From: Propionibacteriaceae bacterium | Lineage (GTDB): Bacteria; Actinomycetota; Actinomycetes; Propionibacteriales; Propionibacteriaceae | Length of the DNA stretch: 6,859 nt | Reading direction: 5' to 3' | Assembly (NCBI GenBank): GCA_905372155.1 | Contig: CAJPNZ010000141.1 | Location: 1-6,859 of the forward strand | Shown: in pieces, positions 1 through 5,602 of the stretch | Position numbering within the stretch: the first letter of the stretch is position 1 | Layout: each line of letters begins with the position of its first letter | The notes under the pieces: generated by a model | Seen by the model: only the letters and a program-made list of their open reading frames with translations | The model's database searches: none | What the model was told of the DNA's origin: nothing | Position numbers and translations under genes: made by a program

Positions 1-144
1 CCCGCCACATCGAAGAACAGACCCAGTCCCACCCACCCAGCCCCACCGGCATCTGACGCCGCGCCAGCCAACCCAAAGATTTCGCGAGGGCAACCGCATG
101 AGATACCACGCGGGGATCCCCGGTAATTCCCGATTACACACCCC

Positions 145-160
145 CGTTCCACGTGAAACG
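145..160. promoter_or_regulatory. parS: parS-like ParB-binding site 1
   Basis: The 16-mer CGTTCCACGTGAAACG matches the bacterial chromosomal parS consensus TGTTTCACGTGAAACA at every inner position except one (C for T at the fifth base), with C/G instead of T/A at the ends. ParB binds such palindromes and spreads to build the segregation complex moved by ParA. It is one of three copies within 370 bases, near the origin, which is where chromosomal parS sites lie. Confidence 0.85.
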
Positions 161-166
161 GAACAG

Positions 167-176
167 CCCACGTGGG
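167..176. repeat. CCCACGTGGG palindrome next to parS 1
   Basis: This is a perfect 10-base palindrome with the same CACGTG core as parS but without the flanking TTT/AAA. Its centre lies 19 bases from the centre of parS site 1. It may be a degenerate parS or a chance match; ParB binding here is not predicted by the consensus. Confidence 0.35.
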
Positions 177-426
177 TAGTTCACAAGAATCCACCAGCAT
201 TAAACACAGATCAAGCAATGAATCTATTTAGAGATAAAGTCATCAAACTGCTCGAACGAGCGATGAGGATCGCCCGGGGTCGCTTCGCATTCGGGGATGG
301 AGCCGGCGCTCCTCTGAAGCACGAAGCGCATGTACAACGCATCCGTACCTTCCTCTCCGTCGGTCCATGATCCAGTACGCCCGCAGCCGGGCATGCGACC
401 GCGACAAGACCACGAAAACACGAGGG

Positions 427-442
427 CGTTCCACGTGAAACG
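427..442. promoter_or_regulatory. parS: parS-like ParB-binding site 2
   Basis: The 16-mer CGTTCCACGTGAAACG is identical to the site at 145-160, including the single departure from the parS consensus. Two identical copies of a one-mismatch variant suggest a conserved local variant rather than random decay. It lies 77 bases past the stop of the exporter gene. Confidence 0.85.
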
Positions 443-494
443 GAGAGAGCTCGTCCAAGTATGTTCCGCACCCCATCGGGCAGCTTCGTGAGAC

Positions 495-510
495 CGTTTC
501 ACGTGAAACG
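495..510. promoter_or_regulatory. parS: parS site 3, perfect palindrome
   Basis: CGTTTCACGTGAAACG is a perfect 16-base palindrome whose inner 14 bases match the universal parS core GTTTCACGTGAAAC exactly. It is the strongest of the three sites and lies only 8 bases beyond the stop codon of the convergently reading exporter gene (stop at 519-521). Confidence 0.93.
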
Positions 511-518
511 CGTGGCAG

Positions 519-1862
519 TCATTCCTTTCCATTGGATCGGATACGCCCGACCAACCACATTCCGAGCACTACTGACGGCCCGATGACGAGAACCGCAACA
601 AGCGCCCGGAGAAATGCCTCCCCCGCTCCGGAGAACTTGAAGACCTCAGAGACGATGATCCAGTAGACGTCAAGCCCCGGCAACAGCGCGCCCGCTATTC
701 CTACGATGCACAACTCGGTGCTCGGAATGCGCAGGTAGCCGGATGACAGACCGGACACCACACCGAGCACCAAAGCTGCTATCCCGACTGCCAATGTCGG
801 GTCCAGCGAAGCGTGACGTTGAAGAACGACATTGACGATCCCGGTCAACGCTCCCGCCCCAGCCGCAGGAAGCAGCAGCCTGGGACCACCGCGCATGAAC
901 ACCGCATTCCCGAGAGCACCGACCATGCATGCAACGATCACGAGCCACAGTTCCAAAGGTCCCGGGCGAGTGGCGAACGCCGCCCCCGTGGCATTCACTC
1001 CTCCGACTTGGCTGAGCGCCAATGTCCCACCGAGAGTCGTCATCGAGACGAGCACCAGGACGGCCGTCAGCCGTGCCGCTGCGGTGACGTAGTAGGTGTT
1101 GATGGCATCCTGAGCGGCTTGGACGATCTGAGGAATTGGAAGCAGGAGCACCAGCCCCGTGGCGATGATTGCCGCAGAGGCCGATATCGTCGCGAGTCCG
1201 CAAACATTCAGCAAAACCCCCAGCAATACCGCCAATGCCGCTTGCCCCGAGACGGAAAACGCTCTCGGAAGACCAATGCGATCCAACAGGGCACCGAATC
1301 GGTTGACGAGCAGCAGACAGCCGCTGGCCAGAGCAGCAGCTAGCAGACTGCCGCCGGTCTGCAGAGTGATCGAGGCCGCAAGCACCATTCCCCCAAGAAC
1401 AACGACCCACCACGGCCAAGGTGATGGCTCTTGCTCCAACTGATCCATGAGATCGGAAGCGCGTTTCACATCGACGTCTTCGCGCAGCATCTCGGCCAAT
1501 ACCTGATGGAGTCGGCCCATACGGTGCAAGTCGAAGGAATCGATGGTGGTGGCGGCCCGCGTCATCGTGATCGGTACTCCCCGCTCCGACACATGAGAAG
1601 CCATCATTGTCCGCCCCAGCGCCGTCACGGACAGATCAGCCATTCCAAGTGCTCGTGCGCACCCCGTCATGGCATTGATAGCAGCACGCGTGTCAAATCC
1701 CGCCTCCAACATCATGACACCAAGCCGGAGAGCAACGGTGATGATCTCTGATCTCGCCGTGATCGAGGTGGGTTGATCCGGAATCACTACTTCCGCAACC
1801 CATTCTTCCTGGGCCGCATCGACAAATTCGACTGGACCGACAAATTCAACTGACTCGCTCAT
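519..1862 (-). CDS. thrE: ThrE-family threonine/serine exporter
   Basis: This 447-residue membrane protein resembles the threonine/serine exporter family (ThrE of Corynebacterium glutamicum), which uses the proton motive force to export threonine and serine across the cytoplasmic membrane. Residues about 38-145 form the cytoplasmic N-terminal domain. They carry the family pattern of a helix with ALRLG and LEAGFDTRAA (residues 44-62), then an ARALG helix end and a strand with VTALGRTMMAS (79-89). About ten hydrophobic segments follow: roughly 152-168, 173-187, 206-221, 226-244 and 262-281, then 304-320, 327-347, 356-375, 382-400 and 416-438. This is the usual five-plus-five arrangement of the fused DUF1212 and DUF3815 halves, with LLPGLDVY near 393-400 in the second half. 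The ATG start is backed by AAGGAG nine bases upstream. The N-terminus holds a short VEFV duplication. Substrate is inferred from the family; export of another small amino acid or peptide cannot be excluded. Confidence 0.85.
   Translation of the reverse strand: MSESVEFVGPVEFVDAAQEEWVAEVVIPDQPTSITARSEIITVALRLGVMMLEAGFDTRAAINAMTGCARALGMADLSVTALGRTMMASHVSERGVPITMTRAATTIDSFDLHRMGRLHQVLAEMLREDVDVKRASDLMDQLEQEPSPWPWWVVVLGGMVLAASITLQTGGSLLAAALASGCLLLVNRFGALLDRIGLPRAFSVSGQAALAVLLGVLLNVCGLATISASAAIIATGLVLLLPIPQIVQAAQDAINTYYVTAAARLTAVLVLVSMTTLGGTLALSQVGGVNATGAAFATRPGPLELWLVIVACMVGALGNAVFMRGGPRLLLPAAGAGALTGIVNVVLQRHASLDPTLAVGIAALVLGVVSGLSSGYLRIPSTELCIVGIAGALLPGLDVYWIIVSEVFKFSGAGEAFLRALVAVLVIGPSVVLGMWLVGRIRSNGKE
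1820..1855 (-). repeat. 18-base tandem duplication in exporter N-terminus
   Basis: CGACAAATTC occurs at 1820-1829 and again at 1838-1847, with the following bases (GACTG versus AACTG) also nearly identical. The 18-base period keeps the frame and gives the repeated residues VEFV-GP / VEFV-DA at residues 5-16 of the exporter. It sits before the first conserved domain, so it probably tolerates length change. Confidence 0.6.
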
Positions 1863-2123
1863 TACGCGCTTCTCCTTCCGGACATTCCCGAGAACCTTAC
1901 GCAGAACCAGGCTCCGACCGGTTTTGTCCGATGCCCAAACCTAGTGGCCTCGATTCCATTCGCTCTTCATCAGGCCACCGATCTCACACAATGGATCGCA
2001 TCACAAATTCCAGCGGCGCATGCGACTTGACCGTTTTATCGACAAAGCAGCTTATAGACGGAATCCTTCGGTGACCCGGGAAGGTGAAACACGCCGTCCC
2101 GAGTGGTCGCGGCGAATGCGTTT
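1863..2123. promoter_or_regulatory. Exporter leader region with inverted repeat at 1944-1978
   Basis: This 261-base gap between rsmG and the exporter holds no gene I can support. The arms GTGGCCT (1944-1950) and AGGCCAC (1972-1978) are perfect complements separated by 21 bases, about 80 bases upstream of the exporter start, a position suited to an operator or a leader hairpin. There is no T-run to make it a standard terminator. The long gap suggests that the exporter has its own promoter; a minus-strand TAGGTT at 1937-1942 is a possible -10 hexamer, but I see no convincing -35 partner. Confidence 0.3.
2065..2084 (-). terminator. Weak hairpin after rsmG
   Basis: CCTTC at 2065-2069 pairs with GAAGG at 2080-2084, and a second short pair (CGCCG/CGGCG) lies closer to the rsmG stop. 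Either could form a small hairpin downstream of rsmG, but neither is followed by a U-tract on the minus strand. This is a tentative transcript-end signal at best. Confidence 0.2.
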
Positions 2124-2774
2124 CTACTTCGCAAGCACCCGAATCGCACGCGTTCCCTCGATCCCCGGAGCCGCATAAACGTGAAGCACCTGGGCGGTCA
2201 TCCCGCACTTGTCCAGACGTTTGCGGGCTGCCTCGATCTCCTCCTCCGCCCCCGCTCCCTTCAGCGCCAGCAGCTCACCGTTCGGAAAGAACATGGGTGT
2301 GGTCCATTTCAGCAGCTTCTCCAGCGGAGCCACCGCCCTGCAGGTAACCACGTCAAAGGTTTCATCGCAGTCCTCGGCGCGCAGTCGTTGCACCCGTACC
2401 CGCTCACCCAGGTCGAGTTCCTCGACCGCAAGCAGCAAGAAATTGCAGCGTCGCAGGAGAGGTTCCAGGAGGGTTATCCGGAGGTCATCCCGGCACAGCG
2501 CCAATGGGATTCCGGGTAGTCCGGCACCCGAACCGATGTCCGCCACGTCCACTCCCCGCCCCACCACATCCAGCAGCGCCAAGGAATTCGAGATGTGCCT
2601 GTCCCAGATCTTGTCGGCCTCGCGCGGTCCGAGCAAACCCCACTCAATGCCGCGGGTTCGAAGAATCTCGGCGTAGGATTCCAAATCCCCGAAATGCTCC
2701 GGATAGCTCGTCCTGAGAATGCTTCTCGTTACTTCTTCGGTCACACCCTCCCCTTCCGAATTCGCACTCGGCAT
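2124..2774 (-). CDS. rsmG: 16S rRNA (guanine-527-N7)-methyltransferase RsmG
   Basis: RsmG (GidB) transfers a methyl group from S-adenosylmethionine to N7 of G527 in 16S rRNA, in the decoding-site 530 loop; its loss is known in several bacteria to give low-level streptomycin resistance. The 216 residues match the family's usual length. The SAM-binding glycine-rich loop DIGSGAGLPG is at residues 79-88. The upstream family signature HFGDLESYAEIL is at 27-38, with the conserved WDRHISNSL at 57-65. Later strands carry CRAVAPL (145-151) and LLALKG (168-173). The ATG start is preceded by GGGAGGAA at a good distance, a strong ribosome binding site. The gene follows jag after a 137-base gap and is the last of the classic rpmH-to-rsmG string. 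Nothing looks damaged. Confidence 0.97.
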   Translation of the reverse strand: MPSANSEGEGVTEEVTRSILRTSYPEHFGDLESYAEILRTRGIEWGLLGPREADKIWDRHISNSLALLDVVGRGVDVADIGSGAGLPGIPLALCRDDLRITLLEPLLRRCNFLLLAVEELDLGERVRVQRLRAEDCDETFDVVTCRAVAPLEKLLKWTTPMFFPNGELLALKGAGAEEEIEAARKRLDKCGMTAQVLHVYAAPGIEGTRAIRVLAK

Positions 2775-2911
2775 GGGATTCCTCCCTCACACAATGGTTT
2801 TCACAGATTGTCCACCGTTGTGAAACACAAGGGTTTCGCGGACGGCTGACATTCCGAATTCCCGACGCCGATGTGCCCGACCAACAACTCGGCCGACTCG
2901 TCAGGAGGTCT
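2775..2911. promoter_or_regulatory. rsmG leader with TTTCACA/TGTGAAA inverted repeat
   Basis: In the jag-rsmG gap, TTTCACA at 2799-2805 and TGTGAAA at 2819-2825 are perfect inverted arms around a 13-base loop, starting 25 bases before the rsmG start. The loop contains TTGTCCACC (2808-2816), one base from the DnaA box TTGTCCACA, and the right arm overlaps GTGAAACA, an exact half of parS. The spacing suits an operator or leader hairpin for rsmG. No clear promoter hexamers were found. Confidence 0.3.
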
Positions 2912-3382
2912 TCAGGGCTTGGAGACCACCACACGACGAAATGGTGGTTCGCCCTCCGACTCGCTGGTGAGCCCGGCCGCCGCGACCTCATCGTGAACGA
3001 CCTTGCGTTCATAGGCGTTCATCGGGGCCATTCGTACGGGTTCCCCACTTTCCACCACCTCCGCGATGGCGTCCTTGGCCAGGGCCACCAGTTCGAGGCG
3101 ACGCTTTTCCCGAAAACCGGCGATGTCAAGGGTCAGCCGGGAACGGTGCCCCGTCTCGGTCATGACCACCAGCCGGGATAGTTCCTGCAGGGCATCGAGT
3201 ACTTCGCCGTCCTTGCCGACCAGGCGATCATCCTCGGTGTCGATGACGACATGCGCTCGGCCGTTGTTGACGGAGTTTTCGATATCGCCGTCGAGGTCCG
3301 CGATATCCAGCAGCTCCTCGAGGTAGTCAGCAACCAGGTCGCCCTCGGCAAGCAAGGTCTCGTTGTCGGTTTTCTCACTCAT
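2912..3382 (-). CDS. jag: Jag/KhpB RNA-binding protein (KH and R3H domains)
   Basis: This 156-residue protein belongs to the Jag (KhpB) family, single-stranded nucleic-acid binders with a KH and an R3H domain. In Gram-positive bacteria KhpB pairs with KhpA to affect RNA stability, cell elongation and division. The KH part spans about residues 15-90, with the GxxG-type loop LVGKDGEVLDALQ at 54-66. The R3H part spans about 92-156 and holds the defining R-x3-H in NAYERKVVH (R126, H130), followed by the family ending with SEGEPPFRRVVVSKP. The N-terminal Jag_N domain of Bacillus is absent, as is normal in Actinobacteria. I chose the ATG at 3380-3382 because GGAG stands a few bases before it; a frame extension to 3481 would overlap the yidC end and add an unconserved segment. 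It follows yidC by 25 bases, in keeping with co-transcription and the recurrent yidC-jag pairing. Confidence 0.94.
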   Translation of the reverse strand: MSEKTDNETLLAEGDLVADYLEELLDIADLDGDIENSVNNGRAHVVIDTEDDRLVGKDGEVLDALQELSRLVVMTETGHRSRLTLDIAGFREKRRLELVALAKDAIAEVVESGEPVRMAPMNAYERKVVHDEVAAAGLTSESEGEPPFRRVVVSKP

Positions 3383-3407
3383 GTCACTCCGATCGGATGG
3401 GACCGAT

Positions 3408-4499
3408 TCACTTCTTCTTGCGGGCGGATCGCGTGGTGTTGCGGGGCTGGCGTCGAACCCCACCCTGTGTGTCCGCTCCACCGAAATTTTCAGTTCTCGA
3501 GGTCGTCCGGTTCACCTGCTGCCGTACGACACGACGACGCCCGTTCTCGTCAACCGGCTGCTGGACCGCCGCCGCAACGGTTCGCCTGTTCCTGCGCCGC
3601 TTCGCGTTGCGGGCCTCCATGATGGCCTTCGGGTCCTTGCCCTGGGAGCGCATCCGCTCCTCCCAGTCAACATAGGCAGGCGTGTTGGGAGCCGGGTTGT
3701 TGCGGATCAGCAGTCCCTGCTGCGCCATGGTCCAGACGTTGCTGGCACTCCAATAGACCAGCACACCGAGCGGAAGCACCGCCGAGGAGGCCGCATACAT
3801 GATCGGGAAGATGTAAAGCATCACCTTCTGGCTCTGCGCCATGGGACCACTCAATGCCTCCGGTGGCATGTTCTTGCGCATCAGCTGGAGCTGGGTCAGG
3901 AACAAGGTGATCACCAGAACCGCGATCAGCACGATGCCCAGGATCTGGGTGGCGCCGAACGGGTCGAGCGGGAAGATACGACCCGCAAGCCTCGCCCCAA
4001 AGAGGTCGGCTCCCTGCAGCGAGGCGACGAGATCCGGGCTGGTCTGGAACCAGTAGCCCCGGACCTGGTTGTCGGCCACGCCCTGGAGCACCCGGAACAG
4101 AGCCCAGAAAACGGGCATCTGCAACAGCATCGGGAAGCAGGAGGCCATCGGGTTGACCCCCTCCTCCGCGTAGAGCTTCTGCATCTCACGGGCGACCCGT
4201 TCCCGGTCCGACCCGTGCTTCTTCTGCAACTCCTGGATCCTGGGTTGCAGCATCTGCAGGGCACGAGAAGAGTTGATCTGCTTGACGAACAGCGGGATCA
4301 TCAGGGTCCGCACCACCAGGGTGAGGGTGACGATCGCGAGAGTCCAGGACACCCCGGAGTCGGCCCCGAACAGCGGTGACCACAGGCCGTGGAACAGCAC
4401 CATCAGCCCCGAGATGGCCCAGTACAGGGGCTGCATCATCGCGGAGAGCAATCCGTAGAAGCCGTCCCAGATGGACAGCGGAACCAAGAGGTCGATCAT
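3408..4499 (-). CDS. yidC: Membrane protein insertase YidC (Oxa1 family)
   Basis: YidC inserts and folds proteins in the cytoplasmic membrane, alone or with SecYEG. The 363 residues have the actinobacterial five-helix layout without the large periplasmic domain of Gram-negative YidC. Hydrophobic helices lie at about 18-42, 50-72, 123-141, 186-206 and 227-260. The conserved groove arginine sits in VVRTLMIPL at R64. A cytoplasmic hairpin rich in charge follows (about 75-112, with QPRIQELQKKHG), then NPMASCFPMLLQMPVFWALF (116-135), a family hallmark. After about residue 297 the tail is strongly basic and ends in KKK, a feature of actinobacterial YidC linked with ribosome contact. The start ATG abuts the TAG of yidD with no gap, and AAGG lies nearby in yidD, so the two are probably translationally coupled. 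Confidence 0.97.
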   Translation of the reverse strand: MIDLLVPLSIWDGFYGLLSAMMQPLYWAISGLMVLFHGLWSPLFGADSGVSWTLAIVTLTLVVRTLMIPLFVKQINSSRALQMLQPRIQELQKKHGSDRERVAREMQKLYAEEGVNPMASCFPMLLQMPVFWALFRVLQGVADNQVRGYWFQTSPDLVASLQGADLFGARLAGRIFPLDPFGATQILGIVLIAVLVITLFLTQLQLMRKNMPPEALSGPMAQSQKVMLYIFPIMYAASSAVLPLGVLVYWSASNVWTMAQQGLLIRNNPAPNTPAYVDWEERMRSQGKDPKAIMEARNAKRRRNRRTVAAAVQQPVDENGRRRVVRQQVNRTTSRTENFGGADTQGGVRRQPRNTTRSARKKK

Positions 4500-4790
4500 C
4501 TAGGACACCTTCTGCCCGGACAACAACCGGGCCTCGTCTCGTCGGACTTCCTCAGCCCATTCTGCGGCCTCGGGAGTCCCGGGAACATAGTCGACCCCAC
4601 CCGCCGACCACGGGTGACAGCGCACGATCCGTCTCACGGTCAGGAACCCTCCCTTGATCCCGCCGTGAAACTCGACCGCGCGCTCCCCGTAAGCGGAGCA
4701 GCTGGGATGAAACTTGCAGACCTCCCCGTACAGCGGGGAGATGAACTTGCGCCAGGCCCGGATGAACCAGAGCATCGGATACTTCAGCAC
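4500..4790 (-). CDS. yidD: Membrane protein insertion efficiency factor YidD
   Basis: YidD is a small membrane-associated protein that helps YidC-dependent insertion; its exact mechanism is not settled. The 96 residues fit the family. An N-terminal amphipathic stretch (about 5-20, WFIRAWRKFISPL) leads to the cysteine-rich core CKFHPSCSAY at residues 25-34, then VRRIVRCHPWSAGGVDYVP at 52-70, with C25, C31 and C58 as the conserved cysteines. The charged tail (about 75-96) is unconserved. The start is GTG at 4788-4790, preceded by GAGGG and overlapping the end of rnpA by seven bases, which suggests translational coupling. The stop at 4500-4502 touches the yidC start codon. Confidence 0.96.
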   Translation of the reverse strand: MLKYPMLWFIRAWRKFISPLYGEVCKFHPSCSAYGERAVEFHGGIKGGFLTVRRIVRCHPWSAGGVDYVPGTPEAAEWAEEVRRDEARLLSGQKVS

Positions 4791-5128
4791 GTCGCCCTCG
4801 CGAACGCCCGCCGCCAGGCCGATTCCAAGTCACCCGTCAGTCTCTCGGGTTCGGAGAAGGACGGCGGCAGGGCACGCACCACGACATCGGCGACGAATGG
4901 GCTCGGGAGGCCGATGACGAGGTGCCGCAGACGGCGCTTCACCCGGTTGCGGGCCACTGCGTTTCCGATGGCCTTCGACACAACAAAACCCACCCGAGTC
5001 TCCTCGGGTGGATTCCGGTCGCTCAAGGCCACGTGGACCACGACACTCGGGGTACCGGCCCGCGCACCCCGTCGAAACGTCGCGGTGAAATCACGGGAAC
5101 GACGCAACCGACGGGATCGGGGCAGCAC
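4784..5128 (-). CDS. rnpA: Ribonuclease P protein component
   Basis: RnpA is the protein subunit of RNase P; it helps the catalytic RNA (not in this window) bind precursor tRNA and remove the 5' leader. The 114 residues match the usual length. It opens with LPRSRRLRRSRDF, the typical family start, and carries the RNR signature SKAIGNAVARNRVKRR at residues 51-66, the basic helix that binds RNA. The start is a GTG at 5126-5128, eight bases after the rpmH stop; the Shine-Dalgarno match is poor, so translation may depend on coupling to rpmH. The last seven bases overlap yidD. The rpmH-rnpA pairing is one of the most conserved in bacteria. Confidence 0.96.
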   Translation of the reverse strand: MLPRSRRLRRSRDFTATFRRGARAGTPSVVVHVALSDRNPPEETRVGFVVSKAIGNAVARNRVKRRLRHLVIGLPSPFVADVVVRALPPSFSEPERLTGDLESAWRRAFARATC

Positions 5129-5136
5129 TACCGGGA

Positions 5137-5274
5137 TCAGGCTGACAGTTCCGCGCGACCCTTGCGACGGCGCGCGCTCAGGATGGCACGACCGGCGCGG
5201 GTGCGCATGCGGGAGCGGAAACCGTGCGTACGGCTGCGGCGGCGATTGCTCGGCTGGAAGGTGCGCTTGCTCAT
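5137..5274 (-). CDS. rpmH: Large ribosomal subunit protein bL34
   Basis: bL34 is a small, very basic protein of the 50S subunit that packs against 23S rRNA. The 45 residues fit the family's usual 44-47. The start MSKRTFQPSNRRR and the later THGFRSRMRTRAGR and RRKGRAELSA segments are the family signature, and the ending is the actinobacterial form. The ATG at 5272-5274 is preceded by GGAG. It is the first gene of the minus-strand operon running through rnpA, yidD, yidC and jag. Its promoter must lie in the gap shared with dnaA, so L34 and DnaA are expressed divergently from the origin region. Confidence 0.98.
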   Translation of the reverse strand: MSKRTFQPSNRRRSRTHGFRSRMRTRAGRAILSARRRKGRAELSA

Positions 5275-5357
5275 GCGATGACTCCGTAGGTGATCTTCGA
5301 CTCGGGAAGGTTCCGCTCCCGTGGGCAGCGGCTGTCCAACGATACGCTCAGCGGCGG

Positions 5358-5366
5358 ATTTCCACA
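5358..5366 (+). promoter_or_regulatory. Weak DnaA box
   Basis: ATTTCCACA differs from TTATCCACA at two positions but keeps the TCCACA core. It lies about 84 bases upstream of the rpmH start. It is isolated from the main cluster, so binding is uncertain. Confidence 0.35.
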
Positions 5367-5436
5367 AACCGCGTTCCCCGACATCCAGACCCCGCGAATT
5401 ACACGGTTGTAGTCCTTGAACACGGGCATTTCCATG

Positions 5437-5465
5437 TTGCGGATGGCTTCCCGGGGCACTAGTTT
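5437..5465 (+). promoter_or_regulatory. Possible weak dnaA promoter
   Basis: TTGCGG (5437-5442) and TAGTTT (5460-5465) are separated by 17 bases and point toward dnaA. Each matches only three of six bases of the housekeeping consensus, so this is a tentative reading. TATACC at 5528-5533 is another possible -10 closer to the gene, but it has no clear -35. Confidence 0.2.
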
Positions 5466-5484
5466 CGTGTCCCATGCGGCTGGC

Positions 5485-5493
5485 TTATCCACA
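5485..5493 (+). promoter_or_regulatory. Perfect DnaA box TTATCCACA
   Basis: This is an exact match to the high-affinity consensus TTATCCACA, 110 bases before the dnaA start. DnaA bound here could contribute to origin assembly and could repress or tune its own gene. Confidence 0.9.
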
Positions 5494-5498
5494 GTCCC

Positions 5499-5510
5499 CG
5501 GCGGCCGCCG
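5499..5510. repeat. Perfect 12-base GC palindrome
   Basis: CGGCGGCCGCCG is its own reverse complement and starts five bases after the perfect DnaA box. With no loop it is more likely a dimeric protein-binding site, or chance in GC-rich DNA, than an RNA hairpin. Confidence 0.45.
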
Positions 5511-5537
5511 TCCAGGGTGGGGGAAGTTATACCCTGT

Positions 5538-5546
5538 TGTGGACAA
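5538..5546 (-). promoter_or_regulatory. DnaA box TTGTCCACA
   Basis: The reverse strand reads TTGTCCACA, one base from TTATCCACA and the form common in actinobacterial origins. It faces the perfect box at 5485-5493 in inverted orientation, 45 bases apart end to start. The site overlaps the near-palindrome TTGTGGACAA. Confidence 0.82.
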
Positions 5547-5549
5547 CCC

Positions 5550-5558
5550 TGTGGAATA
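5550..5558 (-). promoter_or_regulatory. Weak DnaA box TATTCCACA
   Basis: The reverse strand reads TATTCCACA, two mismatches from the consensus with the TCCACA core kept. It lies four bases from the box at 5538-5546 in the same orientation, a spacing that could allow cooperative loading of DnaA. Confidence 0.4.
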
Positions 5559-5588
5559 CCGCCCCACCCTGTGTGGAACGCCTTGTCA

Positions 5589-5596
5589 GGAAGGAG
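5589..5596 (+). promoter_or_regulatory. Ribosome binding site of dnaA
   Basis: GGAAGGAG ends six bases before the GTG at 5603-5605. This strong Shine-Dalgarno match decides the GTG start over the in-frame ATG twelve codons in. Confidence 0.9.
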
Positions 5597-5602
5597 TCGC
5601 TC

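Larger units (their letters stand above)
1..518. other. Gene-free parS-bearing intergenic region
   Basis: I see no supportable gene here. Open frames crossing this stretch exist on both strands, but they run through the parS palindromes, resemble no family I recognise and differ in sequence between frames, as expected of chance translation. The first 56 bases are very C-rich. One plus-strand frame reads from the left edge to a TGA at 54-56 and could be the tail of a gene lying outside the window, and a minus-strand ATG at 50-52 could start one running out of it; neither can be decided. Bases about 180-245 are distinctly AT-rich compared with the rest of the window. The region's recognisable content is the three parS sites listed separately. 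Confidence 0.6.
5531..5580 (+). repeat. Three-copy ACCCTGT array overlapping DnaA boxes
   Basis: ACCCTGT begins at 5531, 5546 and 5566, each time followed at once or within two bases by TGGA, so each copy contains a CCACA-type DnaA-box core on the minus strand. Only the first copy gives a strong box (TTGTCCACA); the second (TATTCCACA) and third (CGTTCCACA) diverge. The array ends eight bases before the dnaA ribosome binding sequence at 5589. Confidence 0.6.
5275..5602. other. rpmH-dnaA intergenic region, probable part of oriC
   Basis: This 328-base gene-free stretch separates the divergent rpmH and dnaA genes. It holds one perfect and one near-perfect DnaA box, weaker matches, a GC-rich palindrome and a three-copy ACCCTGT array, all listed separately. 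In Actinobacteria the origin usually lies around dnaA, often between dnaA and dnaN, which is outside the window, so this may be one half of a split origin or only the autoregulated dnaA control region. I see no long AT-rich unwinding element here; GAAGTTATACC at 5524-5534 is only a short AT-leaning spot. Confidence 0.7.

Noticed and set aside
98..370. Plus-strand open frame of 90 codons
   Set aside because: It crosses parS site 1, has no good ribosome binding site and shows no recognisable protein features.
224..532. Minus-strand open frame of 102 codons just past the exporter, and an overlapping one at 211-471
   Set aside because: They read through parS sites 2 and 3, so residues such as FHVKR are only the translated palindrome; nothing resembles a known family and the two frames compete for the same DNA.
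2034..2060. Plus-strand TTGACC and TTATAG near 2027-2057 as a promoter
   Set aside because: The spacing is 19 bases and no plus-strand gene follows, only the 3' end of rsmG on the other strand.
3383..3481. Longer jag start at 3479-3481
   Set aside because: The extra 33 residues overlap the yidC 3' end, are unconserved in character, and the ATG at 3380-3382 has a clear GGAG before it.
3363..4379. Plus-strand open frame of 338 codons opposite yidC and jag
   Set aside because: Antisense shadow of two certain genes; composition is His/Arg/Gln-rich and no domain is visible.
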